Assembly (NCBI GenBank): GCA_014529385.2
Contig: CM043969.1
Coordinates: 74,816,676 to 74,880,675 of the forward strand
Source: Adiantum capillus-veneris
Lineage: Eukaryota; Streptophyta; Polypodiopsida; Polypodiales; Pteridaceae
DNA length: 64,000 nt
Reading direction: 5' to 3'
In this document: positions 41,694 through 52,698 of the stretch, piece after piece
Layout of the letters: each line of letters opens with the position of its first letter
How positions within the stretch are numbered: the first letter of the stretch is position 1
The notes under the pieces: model-generated
The model's input: only the letters and a program-made list of their open reading frames with translations
The model's database searches: none
What the model was told of the DNA's origin: nothing
Program-made: the position numbers and the translations under genes

Positions 41694-42190
41694 GTCTAGG
41701 TCCTAGTTCTAGAAGGCCAAAAGATGTTGCCAATATTTTGATCCTATATCTGACTCACCCATAGTCCGCTAGATTCTAGTATAGGATTGTTGTCACTCTT
41801 GTACATAGTAGGATCGTCATCTAATCAAGAAACTGCGGGTAGAATTGGCAAATGGAAAAGAAGCTCTATCTCAATTCTCAGGTAGAATTTGAACTTGCAG
41901 GAACCCCCACCTTGTTCTAGGTCCTAGTTCTAGAAGGCCAAAAGATGTTGTATATTTTGATCCTATATGTCTAGGTCCTAGTTTTAGAAGGCCAAAAGAT
42001 GTTGTATATTTTGATCCTATATCCGACTCACCCGTAGTCCGCTAGATTCTAGTATAGGATTGTTGTCACTCTTGTACATAGTAGGATCTTCATCCAATCA
42101 AGAAACTGCGGTTAGAATTGGCAAATGGAAAAGAAGCTCTATCTCAATTCTCAGGTAGAATTTGAACTTGCAGGAACCCCCACCTTGTTC
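41694..42190. repeat. Direct repeats: 223-bp unit twice with a 52-bp partial copy between
   Basis: A unit at 41694-41916 recurs at 41969-42190. A partial copy at 41917-41968 (CTAGGTCCTAGTTCTAGAAG...) lies between. Full copies share GATTCTAGTATAGGATTG and GAACTTGCAGGAACCCCCAC and are nearly identical, so the duplication is recent. Confidence 0.9.
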
Positions 42191-42832
42191 TTCTTTGCAC
42201 CTTGCTATTAGGAATCTATAATGATTGTTGGCCAATATGCTATGAGCACATGGCAAGAACTAAACCAACATACCAAAATGTTGACCAAGGATGTATCTTG
42301 ACCCGCAAGCGTGTGGAAGTAAATAGATGGTTGTCAAACACCTACTCGATCTTCTAATGACAATCACTATTTGAGGAAATCAAATCTAAACATCCTATGT
42401 GCTTGTGACTGCAATACAACCTACAATGCTCACGCTACCAAAATCAAGCCCAAAATTCCTTGAATTGCCTCGAAACTCACAAGGAATCCTCTACTTACCA
42501 AAAGGTCACTACCTGATGGACTCTAACCCTATATAATCACTTGGTGCAAAAAACATGTATGAAGACAAGCAATCTATTACAGGTCACCAATTCTCAACAT
42601 GCATGATCCTAATGTGTAGCTCTTCTCATCGTGAAACTATAGGTATGAAGAGCTCGCAAAACAAACACACGGTTTACAAGATAACTCACTCAAAAGCTCA
42701 TGGGAGCTCACCTCGTGACAGAACCAAAAACTCACAAGCTTGGCATTGGTGCATACCCTTCATTGTTGCTAACTCGTTGGTTGTGTCATCTTTGCAATAG
42801 CTGCTTTGTAGCATGCATAGCAAAGAGATAAG

Positions 42833-42834
<2 letters not shown>

Positions 42835-42895
<61 letters not shown>
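42835..42895. repeat. (CT)n microsatellite inside the 1D LTR
   Basis: An uninterrupted CT run of 61 bp at the position where both 1B LTRs have only CTCACTCTCTCT. Confidence 0.95.
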
Positions 42896-42898
<3 letters not shown>

Positions 42899-42969
42899 CA
42901 CATAGACACGACACATAGTAAACACATAGATTGATTAATTAAAAATCTCCTTAGGGTTACAAACTTTGG

Positions 42970-42977
42970 CTTTTATA
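42970..42977 (-). promoter_or_regulatory. Putative TATA box of the 1D LTR
   Basis: The minus strand reads CGTATAAAAGCC, at the position equivalent to the box at 5466-5473. Confidence 0.5.
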
Positions 42978-43070
42978 CGTTCCTCTTGAGATCAAAAGAG
43001 TCTCTTAGATCTATCAAAATTAAATATTACAAAAAATGGGTGATCCTTCTTAGTGTTCCTCCAGTCTACA

Positions 43071-43080
43071 CTCCCCCCAT
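43071..43080 (-). other. Polypurine tract of copy 1D
   Basis: The minus strand reads ATGGGGGGAG directly before the LTR. Confidence 0.8.
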
Positions 43081-43268
43081 CCGCGTCTATGTTTTCCTTG
43101 ACATGATTGATCCATGTGTTCTTCATGGTTGTATTCTGATCCTTTGCTGCAAGTTTTGGGTGGGGTTAATAGAATATTGGTGGCTTGATCATCTTTAAGT
43201 AAGATTTATATTTGATGTTACCAATGCTCACCGTTGTTGGTCCAGAGATCTTTGCTATTTGTGAAAAA

Positions 43269-46206
43269 TCATGTGTAGACAGCCTCCTCAAAGGCTTGCA
43301 TGTGGAAGGTAGGAAAAAACATCAATCGTTGGTAGAAGTGGTGTAGCACTTGTGGCAAGGGTTGGGTTGAGAGGGCATAAGACAACTTGATTAGAGTGTC
43401 GCCCATTGATAGTAGACTTGAGTTTGTGGCTTTTTGTGGTGCAAACACCTCGATGTAGGCTAGCAATGTTTTGCAAATCTTCCTGAGCATTGCACACGTC
43501 AAATCAAGAGAGCTAGTGAAGAGTTTAATGGCACCCGTTAGGGTTTTCACCATGTAACTCCCACTTATTCTCTCTCCCTGTTTGGGTGGCGGGAGCTTAG
43601 GGTGTTTTAGCCAGGTTGGATGCCTTTATAAAAGCCTCTCATGATCCTTCCATGTTCCCATCCTTGGAATTGGGTAGAAAGAGACATCATCTCGTACAGA
43701 CTTTGGTGCATTAACCAAGCATACTAGGTACACTGGGTACTTTGTAAGCCATCCTTTTCTCCACTTTGGCTATGAGTCACTATCTTTTTGGAGACTGCTT
43801 GATCTTTCATGTCACCTTCAAATAGTGGTGTCGTCTCCTCTTCTTGAATTCATTTTTTTATGGTGAGAATTTCATATTTGAGCAATGGGTAAGGTAGGGA
43901 TGGTTGCATCCACTTTTCTTTGATTACATTTGTATATATCCTTAGCACACCCATAGAGTGCAAAATCCAGTGCTTCCATTCTATTGCTTCTTTGACACCC
44001 TCTTCAGTGTCTTACTCTACTAAACTCCATAGACAGGCCTCGTCCTCCGCTGGCTGTCACCTCCTACCCTTCTTATTGATTTTGTGGAGATATCTCCACC
44101 AGTATGGGTTCATCATAGCTGTCTAGAATCTCCGTTGTCTCCTATTGGGCACTGATTATTACTGAGTCACTTGGACCTGGATCTATAGCTTGACCTCGTG
44201 CTCTCTCTACTTCCTATCTCATTTCCATTAATTATTGTTGTACGGGCTCGTCTCTTCTTGTAGCTTATTTTGCATTACTGATTAAAAGCTCTTGTAATGT
44301 TTCTAATTGGCGCTTCAACTATAGTATCTTGGAGCTCTTGCTGCTCTTTTTGGAGCTCTTGCTGCTCTTCCTTGAGTCTTTCTTCAGCTACCAAGGAGCC
44401 TTTTGCAATGTGAAATCTTTGTCTTTGCTCCAACTTCAACTCTTTTTGAAGTGTTGTGATCTGAGCTTCCAAGGCTTCTATAGCATGATTGTCTGCTCCC
44501 GCACTTGCTCTTGTAGCCCTTAGGGTTCCTCTTAGCCTTTGTATGGTTAATTCTTGGAGCTCTAATTTTCCTTTAAGCTCTATCAACTCATCATAAGATG
44601 CCTCTAGTTCATCTTCGGTTTTCTCTTTCTTCTCTTGTAGATTGGCAATTTCTTTAGATACCTCATCATTTGAAGGGTGAGGGTATCCCTTTCCACTTAA
44701 ACTTCTCTCAAGATTTTGCTTTGTGATTCCTGCTCTCTCTCTGCACTTTCTCCTCTCTGAATAGATTTTTGCAGTTATTTGGTGAGGTTGTCATGCTCTC
44801 TTATCAAGTTTTCCTCTCTTGTCTTGAGCATGTTGCTTTCCTCAACCATAGTGAGAGACCTCGTTCTAATTCTATCTAGTATTTGGTGGACATCTCTCAT
44901 ATCTTCTTCATTTTTTGCTACCACACTTTTTGTAGCTGGCTTGGGTAGTGGTCCAGCCAGGGGAGCTTGGTGTCCCATACTAACTAGAACTCCCACTGGA
45001 GGAGGATGCCATGGGTTCTACAAAGGCCTCCATCTTGAAACTGGGGAGCTGACCACCAATCATGGTACTCGAGGCGGTGATAAATGCGATTTTGGTTTTC
45101 TTCTTTGAGTATCTTGCTCTTGTGGCTTCTCCTCGGCTTTTTTGTGTGCTGCCTATGGCAGAGTTGAGGTGCCATATACAACCTCAAAAGCATCTTCAAA
45201 TGTATATCCAACTTTAATGAGATTGTCATAGATGCATCTTTTGATCTTTTCCTTGTCCTCCATCATGACTCAACTTTGATGCCTTTTTTGGTGAATCTTT
45301 TTGTTGAGATGTTGAGGGTTTTGGGCTTGGAGGTTGTTGGGTGGATCCCAAGGGAGATGCTAGTGGTGTTATACTACCTCCCTCCACCTTGGACTCTCTT
45401 TCTTGTTCTCCCCGTGCTTCGGGCTGCTCTTTTAGCTTTGTCTTGATATCCTAAACTTCCTCAGTAGTGAAGGGCTCCATATTTTTCCATTCTATCACCT
45501 TCACGGACTCTTCATATGCTTGGATATAATGATCAAATTGATCCTCTAAAGGTCGAGAGGACTACCACCTATTTTCTTTGGGTCTGGTACCCAGTACTCT
45601 TCAAAATCACCCTTCAGTGCTCTCTCAACCTTGAATTGCTCAATCAATCTCTCGATGCGGGCCGCCTTTTGACTTGTAGTCTCTTTTGGTTTCTCTTCCC
45701 TGGTCATTACAGTCTTTTGTTTCTTCTTCGGTGGATCTTCCGTCTTTTTTTCTTGCAATGTCTCCAGCTTTCTTTTGAGCCTTGTCAAGACATGTGGTGC
45801 CACTGCTGGTGGTTCATCTTTTACATCCTCTTTAAGCCTTAGCGACTCATTCCAAGTTGGTGGGTTTGGTCACTTTCCTCTTGCTCGAATCGCTTCATAT
45901 GCTATTTTTTTAAAGACTTTTCCTCCACCAATGTACTTGGGTTTACCAATTTCCAAACCCACTACCTGTTCATGCATATATTGAGCATAATTCACATCCT
46001 TTGGCACACTTCTTCTCGGTGCCCAAGTGAAGGTGGTGGCAATGGAATGAGGTGGTGTAGTGTACTTTTGTGGCATCTTGTTGCAAATACGAAAGAATTG
46101 GTTGTACAACATGGTGGACCCAAGAGCTATGAAAATTGATGTCTTGCAAGGTGAGTCTTGTCTTCTTTACTGGTGATTTATCGGCTTCCATTGATCCTGC
46201 ATCCAC
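43269..46206 (-). pseudogene. ORF-X of copy 1D, broken and internally deleted
   Basis: Third copy of ORF-X. The start (46206) opens MDAGSMEADKSPVKKTRLTLQD, sharing the basic KSPVKKTR motif with 1B. About 140 codons of domain 1 are then missing. Domain 1 resumes with MLYNQFFRICNKMPQKY, SIATTFTWAPRRS and YAQYMHEQVVGL (45870-46112). TRLKRKLETLQEKK and QFKVERALKGDFEEYW (45546-45803) match 1B. The coiled coil is present only in part (44275-44586, 44775-44996), including LTIQRLRGTLRATRAS. The C-terminal domain is at 43269-43553 (MVKTLTGAIKLFTSSLDL). Many breaks. Unknown function. Confidence 0.7.
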
Positions 46207-46467
46207 TCCAAGTCCAAAAGTTTCTCTCTCTTTCTTCTGTACACAAGGTGAAGTTTGAGAAAGAAATAATGGAAGTTAGTTATGCATTTTTTTGGTAATG
46301 AGTGTGCCAATTCTCTAGCTCCATATTTAGCTTGTCGTTAGTACCCAAGTTGTCTTGGTCTTGTGCATGAAAGAGAGAGTGAGATTATACATAAATATTA
46401 TTTTTTATATTTTTTTGTAAAGATTTTTCCTTTGCTTTTGTGCCACATGCAACTTGGCACTAGTGCC

Positions 46468-46473
<6 letters not shown>

Positions 46474-46517
<44 letters not shown>
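46474..46517. repeat. (GA)n microsatellite
   Basis: 22 units, uninterrupted. Confidence 0.95.
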
Positions 46518-46520
<3 letters not shown>

Positions 46521-46762
46521 CAAACATATCAATTGAACTTGGCACTAGTGCCCGCTTTGTGAGGCAACTAAAATAGACAATTGCCAAATGGATTCAAAGA
46601 GAGCTATTGGAGAGGGAGCTTATAAATAGGATTTAGTAGGTTAGTTTTTTATTTGCAAGGATTATTGAGCAGAAGTGTTATTGAGGTGAGCACTCTATCT
46701 CTATCTTTTTCTCTCTCGCTATGTCTCTACTCTTCTTTCTTGCTATTCTCTATCTCCTTTGA

Positions 46763-46764
<2 letters not shown>

Positions 46765-46840
<76 letters not shown>
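46765..46840. repeat. (CT)n microsatellite
   Basis: About 38 CT units, uninterrupted. Confidence 0.95.
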
Positions 46841-46843
<3 letters not shown>

Positions 46844-47689
46844 TTGCTCTCTTTTTTTATGAGCAGCATTTTGAGTTCGTGGTTTGCTTTAAAGACTAGT
46901 GTTAGGTATCTAAGATGCTCTTGGTGAGTGTTAGATGTCCTTTAGGCTCCAACCACCTTGCTTTACTCTGCTATCCAGCTAGAGCAACCAATTATCTATT
47001 ATGCGATAGTGGAGAATTGATATTGGAAAAATTACTAAAAACAGAAAATGGAGCATGAAGGGTCTTGCTGACACTCACACCTGCTACAACACCTGTCTTT
47101 ATATGTATTGTACTTTGTTTACATGCACATTGTTAGAAGTGCACATAAGAGTCCAACAACCCAACCAACACTCACCTGTAGTGTTTACTAATGTTGCAGC
47201 ACAATGATGGGTGACGGGTGATGACATTAACTAGCATTTGACGGAGAGATCTTTTTGCATAAGATTAGTAAATCCAACACAAAGTGCTTAGAGAGAGAGA
47301 TTTTGTGAAGCCCATGCTAAGGACCACCGATTGTACCATCTCCAAATGGATACACCGTGATCTTAGACATCCCTCTTGCTTGAGACCAGCACCAAGACTC
47401 CTCTTGCTCTTTGATACCAGGGGGTGATAACATTCACTTTTTATTGTATGGATCCCTTAGCCCCGAAGCACCTTTGCTCACTGGTCCAACTTTCAAATCG
47501 AAGTCATCAAACTAAGTTTGAACTCATGAGTACCTTCCAGGTTCAACTGGTGGGATTTGTTTAGTTCACTCTTGGTTCCAGGTCACTTACGCTTTTTTCT
47601 TGATTATGAATGAGCATAACCGTGAGTGTGTTTCCCTAAGATTGGTGTATTTACAAACTACACAACATTTCCTCCATATCCAATGAACA

Positions 47690-47960
47690 CATCTTAGAGC
47701 CTTCTTGTGTCAGCTATGTTGGGTATCTTTTTCAATTAACGCAATTCTAGAGACGACATTTTTGACAACTTCATCAAGAATTCTTGTTCATATGGACCAA
47801 GACATTTTATGTCTCAAAATGTTTTTGAAGCATTCCGTTGACTAGCCAGCATGAATTCACTCACCCATGTGAAGGTCTTGTGCTCAAGGACATAGGCATG
47901 CTATATATGTAATTGATGCAAGGAGATTTTATGGGATGCACTTCTCTTGGCATAAACCTT
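47690..47960 (-). pseudogene. PPR gene remnant
   Basis: Reverse translation gives VKNVVSRIALIEKDTQHS, a stop, then HKKALRC, which matches the PPR-repeat consensus of the type NVVSWNALIAGYAQHGHGxxALxC. PPR proteins bind organelle RNA. Only one repeat can be recognised and it has stops and substitutions. Other PPR scraps lie within 2.5 kb. Confidence 0.5.
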
Positions 47961-48218
47961 GAAATAGAAGAGACTTTTATGCTAGCAGTTGTAAGATCCA
48001 ATAGGAATCAAGGAGAAACACACAAGAAGTGGGAGGTGTTGCAGTAGCCCTTGGAGTCATAGCATCTGCTATCAGTGGCATTATCTCAGAAGTAACAATT
48101 GTGGGTAGTGATAGTTGTAGATACAAAGATGTTGGGCACGTACATCTTACAAGGCCAATTGAGTGAAATAAAATCTTGCAAGACCATATAGATTGTACAT
48201 TAAAATAGCATCTAATAT

Positions 48219-48257
<39 letters not shown>
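48219..48257. repeat. (CA)n microsatellite
   Basis: About 19 units of CA. Confidence 0.95.
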
Positions 48258-48261
<4 letters not shown>

Positions 48262-48289
48262 GCTTGGTTCACAACATCAACAAGTTCCC

Positions 48290-49010
48290 CTCTATGCCTG
48301 GTCTTGTTTCGCATGTGGTGTCTTGGAATGTAGATTACAGGGTATTTCCAATAGGAACATGGCACTGTATTGAGCATATAACACTTCTTGCATGGTTGAT
48401 CTTTCTTGGAGAAGGCTTTTATTACATGTTTGACAAGGGTATTCCAAGAAGCTCTTCATCATATGCAAAGCGATAGGTTTTTTATCTTTGGATGCAATCA
48501 GCTATGCATGCTTGTGAAGGAGTTTGGGCTTATGTAAGACACATTGAATTTTCCTACATAGTTATGATGAGATTGTTAATCAAGAGCTTTCTATCTAAGA
48601 TGCCATCTCTTGGCCAAGGTGGTCTGTGAGAGCAATTCCCTTTGGATACTATCAACTATGCTTACATATTGAAGGGATGTCTCATCATGTAGAATGTTGA
48701 CTGGAGGATTTTCCCATCAAGCGAAATGCAAGGGTGTTTTGAGCTGGTTAACAAATCATTGGCAAGCTTCTTTATGGTTATTTACATCAAATGTGAAGCA
48801 GGACTTCTCTTGACATGGGGTTACTTATGGTTTTATTGTGAAAGTAATAGACAACATTTTGCAAGATGGCGGTGTGAGCAAGTCACAATGAGATTATTAG
48901 TAAGTGTTTGTTGGATCAAATTCCATTCTTGCCAATGCTTTTGATGACATATATGCCAGGATGTGGACTCTATCAAGGGTAGACCAGGAAGCTCTAAGCT
49001 ATTTCCATAA
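48290..49010 (+). pseudogene. PPR gene remnant, plus strand
   Basis: Plus-strand text contains HVVSWNVDYRVF (about 48310), LDTINYAYILKGC (about 48640) and VIYIKCEAGLLLTW (about 48780). These correspond to the DVVSWN, TYxxILKAC and DMYxKCGxL segments of plant PLS-type PPR repeats in a plausible order. Stops interrupt each repeat. It has the opposite orientation to the PPR scraps on both sides. Confidence 0.45.
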
Positions 49011-49379
49011 GAAGCTCTTTTTTAGCTGCCCAAATTCATAGTCAGTATTGCATTGATTTTTTTGGAACAACCACACTTGGCAATCCTAGATGCAACATAT
49101 ATCAAGAAATTGTTGTGCTTTGGAACATAGACGAAACTTGGTATCCAAGTTGTTCTAAGCATTTTCCAAGTATTGATTGCATTTTTTCGGTCGCTATCCA
49201 TGACTACATAAACTGATTCACGTCTACTGAACCACCTGGAGCTTCCTTTCGTTGGCTCTGTTGGGCATACTTAGCAAAAAATACCTATCCACTCAAACAC
49301 AACTGCACCTTTCTCCAAGAGACATCGACTAGCAACCTTTTTGAAAATTTTGTCATCCTTGTAAAGGTTTTGCATAAGG

Positions 49380-50290
49380 CCTTCCTCCAAATCACATCAC
49401 CTAGGCCTGCACCTTAAAGGCGCATGACCCATGCTTTGAACTTGAAAGCATGTGGCCTTCCCTTTGCATCATGAATTTTGGTAAGGGCACTACATATGGC
49501 ATACATGTCAATCAATGCATTGCAAAGAAACCACACATTTTCCAACCACCCGTAACTAGGAGTCTCATCCTAAATTCTCTCATTGATGTGCATGTTTTGT
49601 ATAAGGCCACTAGCCTTCCAGGTGCAGGCATGGCTGATTTCATCTAGAGAGAGGCCTTTCCTTTGCATGTGGTTCACATAACATAGAGCTTTCTTGCCAT
49701 AGCCATGTTGGGCATTAATGAATGTGTTTCAATACATGATGTTTTGGACACAAATCTCATCAATAACTTTTTGTTCTTTCAATACCATATCTAATATACA
49801 TATTGACCAATGCATTGCAAAGGGAATCATGTTTTCCTAGCAGACATGATATTTTGGATGTAAAGCTCCTATTTTTATTCTTTTGACACCACATTTCGTA
49901 TACATATTGACCAATGTACTGCAAAGGGAATCGTGTTTTCCCAACATCCAATCCCATCATGAAGTCTCTCACTTATTGAAATTCTTGGAAAGCATAGATG
50001 GTTGCATATGGAGAGAGACCTTACTTTCATAGTTGGTGAAAAAAACACAAAGCTTCCTTGTTATAGCCATGTTGGGCATATCCTACATTAAGTGTGTCTA
50101 TCGAGCAACACATTGCTAAGACAACATGTTTTTCAAACAACGCTCAACTTTGCAAAGCACAACATGTTTTCCAATAGCTTCTGACTAAGGACACCACATT
50201 TGGCATCCAAATCAAGAAACACATTATGAGACACAACATGTTTCTTCAACAACCCATAGTAGCAAACTTCAAAATATGTTTTAGCATAGG
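49380..50290 (-). pseudogene. PPR gene remnant
   Basis: The reverse strand has LCNALVNMYIRYGIERTK in an open 70-codon stretch (49760-49972). It continues as INAQHGYGKKALCYVNHMQRKG (about 49640-49720), the next half-repeat. A diverged near-duplicate of the NALVNMY block (LQYIGQYVYEMW) lies 110 bp upstream. GLMQ/AQHG-type repeats recur up to about 50070 (plus-strand AGCCATGTTGGGCATATCC). No organelle-targeting start or DYW end can be seen. Confidence 0.6.
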
Positions 50291-52644
50291 TCATGATAGT
50301 TGGGGAGAACACCTCTTCAAAACTAGTCTTTCTTGGTGTGCCTTGCTATATAAAATCTATAGAATATAACAGGACGTATGCAAATCGACTTTTAGCAGAT
50401 AGCACTGAAGGGAACAAAAGCAAGACTAATTTGGGAAGGGTGGCATTGCATGAAAGGGATATACACTTGAAAAATGCTATAATGTTTATGGGAGGAGAAA
50501 AAGTTAAGTGTATCAATTATAATTAGAGATTATAGGGGTGGTTACAATTGAGATTATATCCAAATGAGGTTGTACTACTATGTCTATAGATAAATGTTTT
50601 TTCTAGTATAAATTCTTGCAAACGGAAAGTATTTCAAAAAGAAATTTTTCATTGAATGGTTGGTAGTGCAACATGTCGTTGCATTTTTTAAGGTGGATTT
50701 TGAGTGTGTTTTCAAAAGCCTTTCTTCTTTTATAGTTGTTTGAGTTTTGCCATTCTTCTTTTGTAGTTATTCCTAGTATAATGAATGAGGACAATGATAC
50801 ATATAACTTCACCTTATGTGTTCTATGTTATGACATCGACAATGCATGTTGCACCTTTTGCCTCATTGATTGTCAAGTCGATATTTTCAGTGATCATGCA
50901 GTGCACACAAGTTGCGATCGAATCTAGTCATTGAACTTAGGGTCTAGGAGCCACTATTAAAGGACATTTATGTTACCAACGTTCGTCTTCATTTCAAGTT
51001 TTGTATTGTCAGTTTGATTGTACAATTTATTCAATGCAAGGTTGTATAGTGTTGGACGTTTGACATGTGAGTACAGATTATCATAGTATAGTTGGTGATG
51101 TAGTCATGCACGTGCCCCAAGGTACAATTGATCTCATCTACGATTGGTTTTCTTTCACAAAAAATGGTGAAGAACTACAGCAATTTAGGGTCCGTTGCAT
51201 GTCTTGTAGAGCATGACATCTGGTACAAAGTTGCATGTGGCCAGTGGACCGAGCCTTTGATATGGCATGTGTTACAAAGCTCCCGTGCGTGACTACAAAG
51301 TGGGGGTAGTTGGGAAAGATAATCGAGCAAGAGAAAACATTCATTTGTTGTTGAAGAGATCTGCCAATTTATTGCTTGTTTTGTTGATATTTTCTCTTAC
51401 GATAAGGTGAAAAGTCATTTGGGTTAATATGGATAGCTCGTTTATAATTATAATATCTGCCTCTTTTATGTCCAAATATCGCTCATCGATCTCATGAATA
51501 GAGAGAGGATACTGTTGATTTGTGGTTGGTATCTTGAACTGGTAATCGACTGTAGATACAATGTTGTTAAGCCTTGTTACTGCCGCTCCGATGACAAAGC
51601 ACCCAACAATAATACAGAAGTGAGGGAAACAAGAGTGCCTATTTCATTTATCTATCGAGCTCGTTTATCGCTATATATGTGAGGTACGCCGTTGCGTAGC
51701 AGAGACATATTTCTCGATTGTGAGAGAAGATGTCACATTGCATGCTCCAATCTTTATACAATGCAATGACTTCAAACCATGACCTAGCGTATGGACGATA
51801 AGCTAGTTTAAAGTTGGTTGCAATTTGCTCTTTAGCTTATTGACACTTAGACTGTAATCTTCTAGGTCTTGAGAACTTGATATTGACACCTAATACGGGA
51901 GAAACGAGAACATATATAGTATGACATCAATTATTTAGACACCTAGTATGGTATAAATTATTTAGAGCTAAAGTAAAGATGCACAAGGTGAATTCACTAC
52001 TGTGATACACCACATGCATTCACTACTTGTGTATTCATTACTGTAATACATCACATACATTTGGCAAGCAAGTGTATGTAAAAATTTGTGTACGTAACTC
52101 ACGTGCAGATATTCATCGGCATTGAGTGTATAGTTCTGAAAACGAGATCCAAATAAACCAAAGCAAAGGAAGTAATGCGGAAAGTTAAAAAACAAGCAAG
52201 TAGATAAAGCATGAATGAACTCCAACAATAAATGAGGTGCTTTATTGACCTGCAATGTTGTACTCTTGCTTTTTGATTGTCCAATCTACAGGCCGATATG
52301 TGATTCAAGCTACAAAAAAGCAATGTGAATAGTTAAACATATCATCTTGCAATGAAACGTCACACTAAAAGTGCAAAGTATATTGTGCACAAAAATATGG
52401 TGGAAAGCTGGGACTATGGCCTCTCCAAAAAATTATAAGAAACAGAATCCATGCCCTGTCCCATAGTGTTTATGTGTTGCACCAAGCAATCGCATGCGCA
52501 TGGAAAACTGGATGCACATACGACCTTGCAATGTTGTCACGTTGGAGTCACACTTGTGCAATTGGAACATGCACTGTTGTGAATATATGTCCTCCCTGCC
52601 ATACACAAAACATGCAGATGTAACTTATGTCCTATGATCAATAT

Positions 52645-52648
<4 letters not shown>
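50291..52648. other. No recognisable feature
   Basis: AT-rich DNA with only short chance frames (none above 95 codons, none with a motif I know). It could be an insertion splitting a PPR pseudogene, since PPR text occurs on both sides (49380-50290 and 55820-57470). Confidence 0.5.

Positions 52649-52696
<48 letters not shown>
52649..52696. repeat. (CT)n microsatellite
   Basis: 24 units, uninterrupted. Confidence 0.95.

Positions 52697-52698
<2 letters not shown>

Larger units (their letters stand above)
42226..43070 (-). repeat. 3' LTR of copy 1D
   Basis: 845 bp, aligning with the 1B LTR: TTGACCCGCAAGCGTGTGGAAG beside TGGACCCGAAGGCGCGTGGAAG, and similar order throughout. On the minus strand it starts TGTAGACTGGAGG after the PPT. 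The left end (TGTTGGCC) is placed by alignment and less sure. A 61-bp CT array lies inside. Confidence 0.75.
42226..46240 (-). mobile_element. Family 1 copy 1D: 3' LTR and ORF-X only
   Basis: Contains the LTR, PPT and ORF-X of family 1 in the same orientation as 1A and 1B. Homology stops just upstream of the ORF-X start at about 46240, so PR2, pol and gag are missing. No PBS is seen left of the LTR. Confidence 0.82.
46241..47689. other. Noncoding stretch with microsatellites
   Basis: No gene is recognised. It contains a GA run at 46474-46517 and a CT run at 46765-46840. AACTTGGCACTAGTGCCC occurs at 46451 and again at about 46537, on either side of the GA run. Open frames over the CT/GA runs are trivial Ser-Leu or Arg-Glu repeats. 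Confidence 0.6.

Noticed and set aside
42698-42925. Frame with a long Arg-Glu repeat
   Set aside because: It is translation of the CT/GA microsatellite in the 1D LTR.
43080-43260. Possible signal peptide or membrane segment at the ORF-X end (env-like test)
   Set aside because: No hydrophobic run of 18-20 residues in the coding direction in any of the three copies.
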